64,000 bases of DNA from the NCBI RefSeq assembly GCF_023544665.1, contig NZ_JAMJFL010000002.1, positions 327,228 through 391,227 of the forward strand, written 5' to 3'. Below are positions 1 through 8,388 of this stretch, one piece after another (position 1 is the stretch's first letter; every line of letters begins with the position of its first letter). Position numbers and translations under genes: made by a program. Under the pieces are notes generated by a model that worked only from the letters and a program-made list of their open reading frames with translations, did not search any database and was not told the DNA's origin. This DNA is from Streptomyces sp. YS415 (GTDB lineage: Bacteria; Actinomycetota; Actinomycetes; Streptomycetales; Streptomycetaceae).

Positions 1-195
1 GCGGACCATGCGGACGTACAGGGTCTTCTGCTTGCCGACGTGACGGACGTCCGCGTACCGGAAGCCGTAGCACTCGGCGATGTACGCCAGCGCGCCGAGG
101 GTCTCCCACTCGGCGAGGGGATGCACGAGCTCGACCACGTCCTGGGACGCGAGCTGCCGCATGAGGGCGGTGACGTGGCGGTCGGCAATACTCAC
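1..195 (-). CDS. Hypothetical protein, N-terminal fragment cut by window edge
   Basis: Only the first 65 codons are visible; the gene continues left of base 1. A GTG start at 193-195 is preceded by AGGAG at 201-205 with good spacing. The visible part begins MSIADRHVTALMRQ and contains VELVHPLAEWETLGALAYI and a short basic stretch around RHVGKQKTLYVRM. It reads as a soluble alpha/beta fragment without signal peptide or membrane segment. I do not recognise the family. The region to 358 is a 163-bp divergent promoter gap shared with the aldolase gene. Confidence 0.6.
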   Translation of the reverse strand, partial: MSIADRHVTALMRQLASQDVVELVHPLAEWETLGALAYIAECYGFRYADVRHVGKQKTLYVRMVR

Positions 196-358
196 TGGGG
201 CTCCTGGCTGAAAAGTGATGCTGAATCTCTTGTTCCGCATCACAGACCCATGAGTCCCTGAAAGGGTTGTGCGTCACCTTCACCACTCGGCCCTGCCCTT
301 TTGCCCTGACCGACGGTAACTTCCGGGCCGTAGAGGAACCAGCGCAGGAGGCTGCCAC

Positions 359-1153
359 ATGTCCGGGCCCACGCCGCCGTCTCCGCTGCCCACCGAGCGG
401 CTGCGCTTCGCCATGCCGCCGATGCACGAGTCGGTCGAGGACGAACGCCGGCACCGCAAGGAACGGCTCGCGGGCGCCCTGCGCATCTTCGGGCGCCTCG
501 GCTTCGAGGACGGCGTCTCGGGGCACATCACCGCGCGCGACCCCGAGTTCAGCGACTGCTTCTGGGTCAACCCCTTCGGGATGCCCTTCCGGCACGTCAC
601 CGTCAGCGATCTGGTGCTGGCCAACTCCGACGGACAGGTCGTCGACGGCCGCTACCACGTCAACCAGGCCGCCTTCACCGTCCACGCCCAGGTCCACGCC
701 GCCCGCCCCGACGTCGTCGCCGTCGCCCACTGCCACTCCGTGCACGGCCGCGCGCTCGCCGCCCTCGGCGATCTCCTCGACCCCATCACCCAGGAGAGCT
801 GCGCCTTCTACGAGGACATCGCCCTGTACGACGCCTACAGCGGCGTCGCCGTCGACGCCCGGGAGGGCCGCCGGATCGCCGCCGCGCTCGGCTCGAACAA
901 GGCGCTCGTCCTGCGCAACCACGGGCTGCTGACCGTGGGGGACTCGGTGGACGCGGCGGCCTGGTGGTTCCTGTCGCTGGAGCGCTCCTGCCAGGTGCAG
1001 CTGACCGCGAAGGCGGCGGGCCGGCCGGTCCTGATCGACCACAAGGCGGCCGTCGCGACCCGGGAACAGCTCGGCGGGGACCTGGTCGCGTGGATCAACT
1101 ACCAGCCGATGTGGCAGGACATCAGCCGCAGCGAGCCGGATCTGCTGGGCTAG
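359..1153 (+). CDS. Class II aldolase/adducin family protein
   Basis: The 264-residue protein belongs to the zinc-dependent class II aldolase/adducin family (fuculose-phosphate aldolase fold), which cleaves or epimerises small sugar phosphates or related hydroxy-acids. The family hallmarks are visible: SGHIT near residue 55, the metal-binding AHCHS motif near 123 (two histidines) and a third histidine in LRNHGLLT near 182. The start ATG at 359 follows GCAGGAGG with proper spacing. It has about 25 extra N-terminal residues compared with minimal aldolases, as many actinobacterial members do. It stands alone between oppositely oriented genes, so context does not name a substrate. Family assignment is secure; the actual reaction is unknown. 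Confidence 0.85.
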   Translation: MSGPTPPSPLPTERLRFAMPPMHESVEDERRHRKERLAGALRIFGRLGFEDGVSGHITARDPEFSDCFWVNPFGMPFRHVTVSDLVLANSDGQVVDGRYHVNQAAFTVHAQVHAARPDVVAVAHCHSVHGRALAALGDLLDPITQESCAFYEDIALYDAYSGVAVDAREGRRIAAALGSNKALVLRNHGLLTVGDSVDAAAWWFLSLERSCQVQLTAKAAGRPVLIDHKAAVATREQLGGDLVAWINYQPMWQDISRSEPDLLG

Positions 1154-1200
1154 CGGTGCGTCGACGGGTCCGCGATCCGGTGCTTCGTCGGGTACGCGTT

Positions 1201-2082
1201 CTAGAACCCGCGCAGCACGGCGGCCTTCGTCATCGCGAACTCCTCGTCCGTCAGGACGCCGTCCCGGTGCAGCTCGCCCAGCTCCCGCAGCCTGCGCAGG
1301 AGTACGTCGTGATGGTCGGCCGGGGGTGGTACGGCCGCCGCGAGCGGGCGCCGCGCGAACTCCACGCCGGTGCGGGTGGAGGGGTGCGGCAGCCGGGCGG
1401 TCACCGCGGTGGCGACCAGCGCGGTGAGCAGATCGCGGCGCGCGCTGCCCCACAGATCCAGGGCGTACGGGTCCTTCTCCGGCGGCAGCTTCGAGAACGA
1501 CGTCTCACGGGTCACGAACCGCAGGAAGCCGTCCTCGTAACCGGAGTTGGGCAGCCACTCCACCCCGGCGACATCGGCGAGGTCGATGATGCGGGGCCCG
1601 GTGGCCCGCTTGACCCGGTCGGAGGTGTCGGCCCAGTCGATCCGCACCCGGACACCGTCGAAGGAGACGGTGCCGTCCGAGGAACGGACCGAGACCGGCA
1701 CCGGGGGACCGGGCAGCAGATAGGCCTTGGTGGGCTCGTTCGGGATCTGGTCCAGCAGCAGCGAGCGGCGGATCTCCTCGGCCACGTACTCGGCGACCCC
1801 TCCCCGGTCGACGTCCACCGTCAGCCGGTACGGGTCCGCCGGATCGGGCAGCCGTCCGCCGGTCGCGTGCAGCAGCGGGTCGGCGCCCTCCCGCAGCCGC
1901 ATCCGCAGCCGGCCCCGCTTGCGTTCGGGTTCGAAGACGACACCGGCGACGGCCTCCAGCGGTACGGAGATCTCCCCGTACGTCTGCCGGAACAGCGCCA
2001 CCGAGCGGTGCAGACCCGGCGTGATCCTGACCGTGGTGCCGTCGAAGGCCCAGGTTCCGTCGCGCTGGATGATCTCGGCCAT
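1201..2082 (-). CDS. DUF4429 / SHOCT domain protein
   Basis: The 293-residue protein starts with MAEIIQRDGTWAFDGTTVRI and holds two similar beta-rich modules of the DUF4429 type (about residues 1-125 and 130-225, each opening with a DG..FDG..VRI phrase), which suggests an internal duplication. It ends in a SHOCT-type short helix pair (LRRLRELGELHRDGVLTDEEFAMTKAAVL, roughly 260-290), common at the C-terminus of bacterial proteins and thought to mediate oligomerisation. No signal peptide or membrane segment is present. It converges on the aldolase gene with a 47-bp gap. The function of DUF4429 is not known to me; this is a common conserved Streptomyces protein. Confidence 0.8.
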   Translation of the reverse strand: MAEIIQRDGTWAFDGTTVRITPGLHRSVALFRQTYGEISVPLEAVAGVVFEPERKRGRLRMRLREGADPLLHATGGRLPDPADPYRLTVDVDRGGVAEYVAEEIRRSLLLDQIPNEPTKAYLLPGPPVPVSVRSSDGTVSFDGVRVRIDWADTSDRVKRATGPRIIDLADVAGVEWLPNSGYEDGFLRFVTRETSFSKLPPEKDPYALDLWGSARRDLLTALVATAVTARLPHPSTRTGVEFARRPLAAAVPPPADHHDVLLRRLRELGELHRDGVLTDEEFAMTKAAVLRGF

Positions 2083-2247
2083 GCAGAAATTCTCCCAGCC
2101 GGGTCAACACGGCGGACCTGGCATCACTCCCCACCGGCCATCCACGGACCGGACCTGCGGGGCGCGGCCGGGGTGGCGTAGGGCACAATTCGCTGTCATC
2201 GCACTGGAGTTGTATCGGTACCGAGCGTAGGGAAGGCGGCGTCGGAC

Positions 2248-3525
2248 GTGGCGGTGCAGGAGGCGAGACAGGGCTCGGACGGGGGTGCCCACGCGGGGGG
2301 CTGCACCTGCGGGGACTGTCCGCACGGGGCGCGTGCGGGACACCGGCGGGCGGTGGCCGAATTCCTGTCGAAACGGGACGAGTTCGCGGCCGGGCAGGGG
2401 CTGCCCGCGGCGGTCGCCCACTCGGCCTCGGCGTCCCGGCAGTGGGTCTCCGAGGAACTCACCCAGTCCGCCGACCTGGTCGCCGAACGCGGCCGTGCCG
2501 AGGGCGACGCCCGGCTGGCCCGCCTGTGGCGCCGCACCGCGTACACCCTGTGGGCCCTGGTCGTCGCGCTGCTCCTGGTCCAGTCCCTCACCGCGATCGG
2601 CGCCGGCTGGAGCAGCGCCCGTACGGCCGGACTGCTGGCGGCGGTGGTGACGGCGGGCGCGCTGACCGCCGCGTCCTGGCTGCACCGCGCCCGGGGCGGC
2701 GCGCTGGCCCCCGTCATCGGCGAGGACAACCGGCTCTCCACCTCCCGCGCGGTGGCCGCGGCGTGGGTGCTCTTCGTGGCGTACGCGGTGCTGGTCCTCG
2801 TGGGCCGCCTCGCCGCCGCCTCCGACCCCGCCGAACGCGACGCCCTGGTCTCCGGCCTCGAACTCGCCCGTGGAGCCGGTGCGGTGACCGTCCTCGCCGT
2901 GGTCTGTGTCCTCGCCGTCCTGGTACGCCGCGTGGTGGGCCTGCGGGTGCTGGGCCAGCGCCTGCAGAAGGTGCCCGCGGACCGCCCACGCGCCGCCGAC
3001 CTCCTGACCGACGACGCGGGCCGGGGGACCTTCGCCGACATCCAGTACGTCGTCGTCAGCGCGGTGGCCCTGCTGTTCGCCGCGGTACGCCTGGCCCGCC
3101 GCCCCGACCAACTCCCGGACCTGCCCTGGGCTCTGGCGGTGATCGTCCTGATCTCCGCGGCGACCTATCTGGCCGGCAAGTACGCCGAGGGCGGCCGACC
3201 GGTGATCCTCTCCGTGGTCCGCAGCCGCGAGGCCGGCGCTCTGGACGGCCCCATCCGGACCGGCGACGACATCGAGATCCGGGGCGCCGGCTTCGTCCCG
3301 CCCGGCGCGGGCACGGCCGACCGGCTCTCCCGCATGGTCGTCCGCATCGGCCCGGTCAACGTCCACGTCCCCCTGGTCCCGGTGGCCGGAGGCTTCAGCA
3401 ACCCCACGGACACGGTCCTCACGGTCCCGGTTCCCGCGGATGTGGAGCCGGGCAGGGTGGAGGTACAGGTCGTGACGGCCGCGGGGGTGGAGACCGGGCG
3501 GTACGCGATCGATGTGACGGAGTGA
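2248..3525 (+). CDS. Multi-pass membrane protein with Cys-rich N-terminus and TIG-like C-terminus
   Basis: A GTG start at 2248 with a GGGAAGG ribosome site about 11 bases upstream gives 425 residues. The N-terminus carries a compact GCTCGDCPHG cluster (near 19-28), possibly a metal or redox site. Then follows a soluble helical part and about six hydrophobic segments (roughly 108-130, 135-155, 175-195, 215-235, 280-300, 307-325). The last 100 residues (after GRPVILSVV) form a beta-rich module with an IRGAGFVPPG phrase that resembles an extracytoplasmic IPT/TIG-like domain. I do not recognise a named family. No operon partner is visible: the DoxX gene starts 152 bp downstream. Confidence 0.75.
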   Translation: MAVQEARQGSDGGAHAGGCTCGDCPHGARAGHRRAVAEFLSKRDEFAAGQGLPAAVAHSASASRQWVSEELTQSADLVAERGRAEGDARLARLWRRTAYTLWALVVALLLVQSLTAIGAGWSSARTAGLLAAVVTAGALTAASWLHRARGGALAPVIGEDNRLSTSRAVAAAWVLFVAYAVLVLVGRLAAASDPAERDALVSGLELARGAGAVTVLAVVCVLAVLVRRVVGLRVLGQRLQKVPADRPRAADLLTDDAGRGTFADIQYVVVSAVALLFAAVRLARRPDQLPDLPWALAVIVLISAATYLAGKYAEGGRPVILSVVRSREAGALDGPIRTGDDIEIRGAGFVPPGAGTADRLSRMVVRIGPVNVHVPLVPVAGGFSNPTDTVLTVPVPADVEPGRVEVQVVTAAGVETGRYAIDVTE

Positions 3526-3677
3526 CCGGCGGGGGAGGTTCACGGCAGGGGTGCTCCGGGGTGGGGGCGAAAAACCGTCAACCCGGAGAAAATGGTCTGG
3601 TCAGGATTGAGCGGGCCCCACTCGGTGAACGTATCGTCCCTTGAGGGGCACGTCCCGACGGGCGAGAGGCGGCACCG

Positions 3678-4232
3678 ATGACTCACGGCTTCCGTACCGA
3701 CACACATGACCCCTATCTGGACGGCGGCCACGACTGGCGGGACCTGGCAACCCGCTACGCACTCCTCCCGCTCCGCCTCTTCCTGGGCGTCACCTTCATC
3801 TACGCCTCCCTCGACAAGCTCACCGACAGCTCCTTCCTGCAGGACTCCGGGTCGGGCTCCATCGGCGACATGATGCGCGCCGTCCGCGACTCCTCCGCCG
3901 TCCCCTCCTTGGTCGACACCGCCCTGGAGAACCCCGTCGCCTTCGGCTACACCATCGCCTTCGGCGAACTGGCCGTCGGCATCGGCACCCTCCTCGGCCT
4001 CTTCGCCCGCCTCGCGGCCCTCGGCGGCGCCCTGATCTCGCTCAGCCTGTGGCTGACGGTGAGCTGGGCCGCGGACCCCTACTACTACGGCAACGACCTC
4101 GCCTACCTGATGGCCTGGCTGCCCCTGGTCCTCGCCGGCGCCCCCTACCTCTCGCTGGACGCCCTGCTCCACGCCCGCAGACGCCGGCGAGCCGGCTACC
4201 AGCAGACGCCGACCGGCACGGGCTACCACTAG
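3678..4232 (+). CDS. DoxX family integral membrane protein
   Basis: The 184-residue protein has four hydrophobic segments (about 28-48, 85-105, 110-132, 140-160) and the LPLRLFLGVTFIYASLDKL opening typical of DoxX-family membrane proteins, some of which act with thiosulfate or thiol oxidation while most are uncharacterised. The start ATG at 3678 lies after GAGAGGCGG. After the last membrane helix comes a basic stretch (ARRRRRAGY) and a short QTPTGTGYH tail. The coding frame continues past the TAG with similar Gly-Tyr-Arg-Gln-Ala-Pro text, and the tail plus its stop codon occurs a second time 161 bp downstream, so the C-terminus has been remodelled by duplication (see the repeat entry). Confidence 0.85.
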   Translation: MTHGFRTDTHDPYLDGGHDWRDLATRYALLPLRLFLGVTFIYASLDKLTDSSFLQDSGSGSIGDMMRAVRDSSAVPSLVDTALENPVAFGYTIAFGELAVGIGTLLGLFARLAALGGALISLSLWLTVSWAADPYYYGNDLAYLMAWLPLVLAGAPYLSLDALLHARRRRRAGYQQTPTGTGYH

Positions 4233-4462
4233 CCGCCGACGGGCCACGGCTACCGGCAGGCGCCGACCACTGCCGGTTACCGGCAGGCGGCCACCGGCAC
4301 CGGCTGTCGGCAGGCGGCGGTCGGCACCGGCTGTCGGCAGGCGGCGCGGAGCCCCCGTACTGGCAGGCGCCGTCCGGCAGCGGGTACCACTAGCCGCCGA
4401 CCGGCCACGGCTGCCGGCAGGCGCCGACCACTGCCGGTTACCGGCAGGCGGCCACCGGCACC
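4224..4462. repeat. 78-bp direct repeat pair containing the DoxX stop codon
   Basis: Bases 4224-4301 recur at 4385-4462 with only two mismatches, an offset of 161 bp that is not a multiple of three. Each copy starts with the codons for Tyr-His-stop and continues as GC-rich text that, in one frame, reads as degenerate G-Y-x-Q-A-P-T-x-G units. The spacer also contains related 19-24-bp subrepeats (GGCACCGGCTGTCGGCAGGCGG twice at 4296-4340, written here by position only). No intact gene lies in 4233-4499. The pattern suggests a longer repetitive C-terminal tail that was duplicated and then frameshifted or stopped. Confidence 0.85.
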
Positions 4463-4499
4463 AGCCACCCCTGGGCGGTGACCTGCACGGCTTCCCGGG

Positions 4500-4769
4500 T
4501 CACCGTGCGGTCTCCCGCTCGGCCCGCGTCGGCGTCGCCCCTGAGCCGTCGCCCGCCCGTCCCGCCCGTCCCGTCCGGCGACGCCTGCGGATGGCGCGGG
4601 CCACGATCGCCACCGCACCCGCCAGAAACAGCCCGGCCAGCACCACCGGGATCACCACGAACCACGGCGTCTCCCACGCCCCGCCCGCGTCCCCGGCATA
4701 GATGACGCCCGCGAGGGTGAGGAAGGCGCCCGCGACCAGCCGCCCGGGCTGGAACTCATGACGCAGCAC
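4500..4769 (-). CDS. Small two-helix membrane protein coupled to PspC gene
   Basis: The 89-residue protein has two hydrophobic segments (about 10-28 and 36-60) followed by a basic tail with RAIRRRRRTGRAGRAG. It starts with GTG at 4769 inside the end of the PspC/toastrack gene, overlapping it by 14 bp, so translation is probably coupled. This position and its topology suggest an accessory membrane subunit or regulator of the PspC protein, but I do not recognise the family. It ends about 40 bp from the repeat region behind DoxX. Confidence 0.7.
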   Translation of the reverse strand: MLRHEFQPGRLVAGAFLTLAGVIYAGDAGGAWETPWFVVIPVVLAGLFLAGAVAIVARAIRRRRRTGRAGRAGDGSGATPTRAERETAR

Positions 4770-6195
4770 GCCGCACCTCCGCCTGTCCCACGCCCACGTT
4801 CAGATCGAGCTCGATCGTGCCCGCGGCCTCGGAGCCCTTGGCCGGCTTGAGCGTGACGTCCTTGTGCTTGTCCGGTGCCACGTCCACGTCCTGCTTGTCG
4901 TCGCCGGGGAGTTGGATGTCTCCCACGCCCACGGAGATCCTCACCTTCACGGTCACCTCCGGAGGCACGATCACCTTCAGCTGCCCGACCCCGACCTCCG
5001 CGCCGGTGGTCACCGTCTTTCCGGCGGCGATCTCCAGCCGGCTCAGGTCGAGGGTGCCGGCACCGGTGCCCAGGTCGTACCGGGCGCCTACGGCCGCCAC
5101 GGTGGCCGGTTTCCAGGTCGTGCGTATCCACTCGGTGCCGATGTCCTTGGGCAGGGCGGCCGAGGCGGCCAGCAGTCCCGCGGTGAGGACCGCCATGAAG
5201 ACGGACCCGGCTCCGGTGCGTCCGAGGAACGCGCTGACCGCGATGCCCGCGCCGAACACGATCAGCGCGCAGGCCAGACCGGTCTGGAGGCTGGTGCCGA
5301 GCGGATGCTCGTGCCAGGTCAGGCCGGTGCCCAGGCCGCCGGCGACCAGGGCGAGCAGCAGCACCCAGCCGCCGATCCAGCGGGGGCCGCGCGGCTTCGG
5401 CGGCTCCGGGCGGCGGGCGAGCAGCTCCTCGCTGCCGTGGGGGTAGGTGCCGAGGCTGATGTTCACCGCCGCCGCGATGTCCCGGTCGCGGGAGTCGCGG
5501 GGGCCCCACAGATAGCCGGTGCCGCCGTCATGGGTGCCGTCCTTGACGATGGGGTCGCGCCACCAGGAGGGGTAGGCGGAGGGCACCGGGGGCGCCTGGG
5601 CCTCCGGCGGGGCGTCGGCGACGGCCTGCGCGGCGAGCGGGTCGGGGTCGGCGCCGCCGCGCTGCCGCGACCAGTACCCGGCGCCCGCGAGGAGCAGGGA
5701 GAGTATGACGGCGAAGGTCAGCACCCCGCCGTTCCGCAGCATGGTCAGGAACACTCCGCAGCCGACCAGCGCGAACAGCACCGCCGCCAGCGCCTGGCCG
5801 TCGACCCGGCCGGTGAGCAGCTTGCGCACCTCGTTCTCGTCCTCGTCGTCGTAGGGGACGAAGAGCCAGGCGAAGCCGTAGAAGATCAGGCCGAGGCCGC
5901 CGGTCGCGGAGAGCACGGTCAGGGTGATCCGGAAGATCACCGGGTCCATGTCGCACTGCCGGCCGAGGCCCGCGCACACCCCGGCGAGCAGCTTGTGCCG
6001 CCGGTCCCGCCGGAACCGGTCGGGCGGCCCGGCACCCGGCCCCTCTTCCCGCGCGCTCGCCCGCCCGTGTGCGCGTGAGCCCGCGCCGGGAACGGAGTCC
6101 GCGGCGGGCGCGGCACCCCGCGGTCCGGTGCCCGCGGCGGGGCCCGGGCCGGAGCCGGGTCCCGGACCCGTCGCGGCGTGCTCGTGATCGGTCAT
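4756..6195 (-). CDS. PspC domain membrane protein with toastrack (LiaF-like) C-terminus
   Basis: I place the start at ATG 6195 (MTDHEHAATG), giving 479 residues; an in-frame upstream ATG at 6333 would add a Pro/Arg-rich stretch unlike the family. After a Gly/Pro/Ala-rich linker, a PspC domain begins near residue 55 (RDRRHKLLAGVCAGLGRQCDMDPVIFRIT) with its hydrophobic segments. More transmembrane helices follow (about 140-190 and 285-360). The last 110 residues have the repetitive beta pattern LGTGAGTLDLS, VGVGQLKVIVP, VGVGDIQLPG and VGVGQAEV of the toastrack/LiaF C-terminal fold. PspC and LiaF-type proteins sense envelope stress and usually control a partner kinase. It is divergent from a PspC-bearing histidine kinase and response regulator, which fits such a circuit. 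Confidence 0.85.
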   Translation of the reverse strand: MTDHEHAATGPGPGSGPGPAAGTGPRGAAPAADSVPGAGSRAHGRASAREEGPGAGPPDRFRRDRRHKLLAGVCAGLGRQCDMDPVIFRITLTVLSATGGLGLIFYGFAWLFVPYDDEDENEVRKLLTGRVDGQALAAVLFALVGCGVFLTMLRNGGVLTFAVILSLLLAGAGYWSRQRGGADPDPLAAQAVADAPPEAQAPPVPSAYPSWWRDPIVKDGTHDGGTGYLWGPRDSRDRDIAAAVNISLGTYPHGSEELLARRPEPPKPRGPRWIGGWVLLLALVAGGLGTGLTWHEHPLGTSLQTGLACALIVFGAGIAVSAFLGRTGAGSVFMAVLTAGLLAASAALPKDIGTEWIRTTWKPATVAAVGARYDLGTGAGTLDLSRLEIAAGKTVTTGAEVGVGQLKVIVPPEVTVKVRISVGVGDIQLPGDDKQDVDVAPDKHKDVTLKPAKGSEAAGTIELDLNVGVGQAEVRRAAS

Positions 6196-6374
6196 GGGTC
6201 CATGGTGACGGGCGCGGCGCCCCGGCGGCAGTGGGAACGACCCTGGCCGGACCCTGATATCGCCCCTGAGCCGGGGCCCGGGACGCGTTCGAGCCGAGGG
6301 GCGCCCGGAGATCGGGGGAGTCTCGGGGGTCAACCCTGATGCTCCGCTCCGCCGCTCGTGTGACCATCGGTGGC

Positions 6375-7667
6375 ATGTCGGAAGCCGCAGCAGCGCCCCT
6401 CGCCGAACCGCGGCCGCCGCGCAAGCTCTACCGCAGCAGCGACGGACGCTGGCTCGGAGGCGTGGCGCGGGGGCTCGCCGGGCACCTCGGGCTGCCGGTG
6501 ATCTGGGTGCGGCTCGTCTTCGTCGGCCTCTTCATGGCCGACGGCCTCGGCGCTCTGCTGTACGCCGCGTTCTGGTTCTTCGTGCCGCTCGGCGTCGGCG
6601 GCGTCGCGGGACAGCGCCCGCCCTCCCTCGTCGGCACCGAGACCTCGGCGGACGGCCGCCGCAGACTGGTCGCCCGCAAGCCGGACAAGGGCCAGATCGT
6701 CGCGCTGCTCCTCATGGTCGTGGTCGCCATGGTCTTCGTGGGCAGCGTCGACGTCGGCACCGGCGCGCAGGCCTATCTGTGGCCCGCCGTGCTGGTCAGC
6801 GCGGGCGTCGCCCTGGTCTGGCGGCAGGCGGACAACGCCCGCAGGGCCCGCTGGATGGAGGTCGGCCGCCGCCGGCGCACCCTGACCCTGCTGCGCGCGG
6901 CAGGCGGAGTGCTGCTGGTCACCGCCGGTGTGTCCGGCATCTTCGTGCTGCAGGGCTCCGCCGCCCACCTCGGCTCCGTGCTCCAGGCGGCCCTCGCGGT
7001 GCTCGTCGGCATAACGCTCCTCGCGGGCCCCTATCTCGTCCGCATGACCCAGGACCTCTCCGAGGAGCGGCTGATGCGCATCCGCGCCCAGGAGCGCGCC
7101 GAAGTGGCCGCCCATGTCCACGACTCGGTGCTGCACACCCTGACCCTGATCCAGCGCAACGCGGAGAACGCCGGCGAGGTCCGCCGCCTCGCCCGCGCCC
7201 AGGAGCGCGATCTGCGCACCTGGCTCTACAAGCCGGAGGGCACCGGCAAGGACGAGGCCGAGGAGCCCGACACCCTCGCCGACGCGGTCCGGCGCAACGC
7301 CGCTGAGGTGGAGGACAAGCACGGCGTCCCGATAGAGGTCGTCGTGGTCGGCGACTGCCCGCTCGACGAGAGGATCGGCGCACAGATGCAGGCGGCGCGC
7401 GAAGCGATGGTGAACGCCGCCAAGTACGGTGGCGAGGGCGGCGCCGTGCAGGTCTACGCAGAGGTCGAGGGGAAGACGGTCTTCGTGTCCGTCCGGGACC
7501 GCGGTCCCGGCTTCGATCTCGATTCGATACCCGCCGACCGCATGGGCGTCAGAGAATCGATCATCGGCCGCATGGAGCGCTACGGCGGTACGGCGCGGTT
7601 GCGCGCGGTGCCCGACGGCGGCACGGAGGTCGAACTGGAGATGGAGAGGGCGGAGAAGACGTCATGA
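6375..7667 (+). CDS. PspC-domain sensor histidine kinase (NarL/LiaS-like)
   Basis: The start is placed at ATG 6375 (MSEAAAAPLAEP), giving 430 residues; a further upstream in-frame ATG at 6339 has no better ribosome site. A PspC domain occupies about 15-80 (RKLYRSSDGRWLGGVARGLAGHLG) with its membrane helix, followed by about four more membrane segments to near 225. The dimerisation helix is of the HisKA_3 type (ERAEVAAHVHDSVLHTL, phospho-His about 249) and the ATPase domain shows the N box (AAREAMVNAAKYG) and G boxes (RDRGPGFD, GVRESIIGRMERYGG). The response regulator gene overlaps its end by 4 bp. It should sense membrane or cell-wall stress and phosphorylate that regulator; the stimulus is inferred from family. 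Confidence 0.9.
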   Translation: MSEAAAAPLAEPRPPRKLYRSSDGRWLGGVARGLAGHLGLPVIWVRLVFVGLFMADGLGALLYAAFWFFVPLGVGGVAGQRPPSLVGTETSADGRRRLVARKPDKGQIVALLLMVVVAMVFVGSVDVGTGAQAYLWPAVLVSAGVALVWRQADNARRARWMEVGRRRRTLTLLRAAGGVLLVTAGVSGIFVLQGSAAHLGSVLQAALAVLVGITLLAGPYLVRMTQDLSEERLMRIRAQERAEVAAHVHDSVLHTLTLIQRNAENAGEVRRLARAQERDLRTWLYKPEGTGKDEAEEPDTLADAVRRNAAEVEDKHGVPIEVVVVGDCPLDERIGAQMQAAREAMVNAAKYGGEGGAVQVYAEVEGKTVFVSVRDRGPGFDLDSIPADRMGVRESIIGRMERYGGTARLRAVPDGGTEVELEMERAEKTS

Positions 7668-8374
7668 GTGACGAGGCAAGCGGTACGGCGGAGGCCACCG
7701 GCAGCGCGAGTGAGCGCCGGGTGCGTGTGGTCCTCGTCGACGACCACCGGATGTTCCGTACGGGGGTCCAGGCCGAGATCGGGCAGACCGAGCAGACCGG
7801 CGTCGAGGTCGTCGGCGAGGCCGCGGACGTCGACCAGGCGGTCACGGTCATCACCGCGACCCGTCCCGAGGTCGTCCTCCTCGATGTGCACCTGCCGGGC
7901 GGCGGCGGCGTCGAAGTGCTGCGCCGCTGCGCCCCGTTGATGGCGGACGCGACGGAGCCCGTCCGCTTCCTGGCGCTGTCCGTCTCGGACGCCGCGGAGG
8001 ATGTGATCGGGGTGATCCGGGGCGGTGCGCGGGGCTATGTGACCAAGACGATCACCGGCACCGACCTGGTCGACTCCATCTTCCGGGTGCAGGAGGGGGA
8101 CGCGGTCTTCTCGCCGCGGCTGGCGGGATTCGTCCTCGACGCGTTCGCCTCCACCGACGCCCCTCCGGTCGACGAGGACCTGGACCGGCTCACCCAGCGC
8201 GAGCGCGAGGTGCTGCGGCTCATCGCCCGGGGGTACGCCTACAAGGAGATCGCCAAGCAGCTGTTCATCTCGGTGAAGACGGTCGAGTCGCATGTCTCGG
8301 CGGTGCTGCGCAAGCTCCAGCTCTCCAACCGGCACGAGCTGACCCGGTGGGCGACGGCCCGACGGCTGGTCTGA
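7664..8374 (+). CDS. LuxR/NarL family response regulator
   Basis: The 236-residue protein overlaps the kinase stop codon (ATGA), so the two are translationally coupled. The receiver domain spans about 20-140 with acidic pocket DD at 26-27, phospho-acceptor Asp74 in VVLLDVHLPGG and the conserved Lys128 in GYVTKTI. A LuxR-type helix-turn-helix lies at about 170-230 (LTQREREVLRLIARGYAYKEIAKQLFISVKTVESHV). Between receiver strands there is a small insertion (PLMADATEPV) seen in several actinobacterial members. It likely controls its own operon and the divergent PspC gene. The target genes cannot be read from sequence. Confidence 0.92.
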   Translation: MSDEASGTAEATGSASERRVRVVLVDDHRMFRTGVQAEIGQTEQTGVEVVGEAADVDQAVTVITATRPEVVLLDVHLPGGGGVEVLRRCAPLMADATEPVRFLALSVSDAAEDVIGVIRGGARGYVTKTITGTDLVDSIFRVQEGDAVFSPRLAGFVLDAFASTDAPPVDEDLDRLTQREREVLRLIARGYAYKEIAKQLFISVKTVESHVSAVLRKLQLSNRHELTRWATARRLV

Positions 8375-8388
8375 GCGCGCGGCACGCC

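Noticed and set aside
3821..3829. CTGTCGGTG (minus) inside the DoxX gene
   Set aside because: It lies within coding sequence and has no -10 box after 8 bases.
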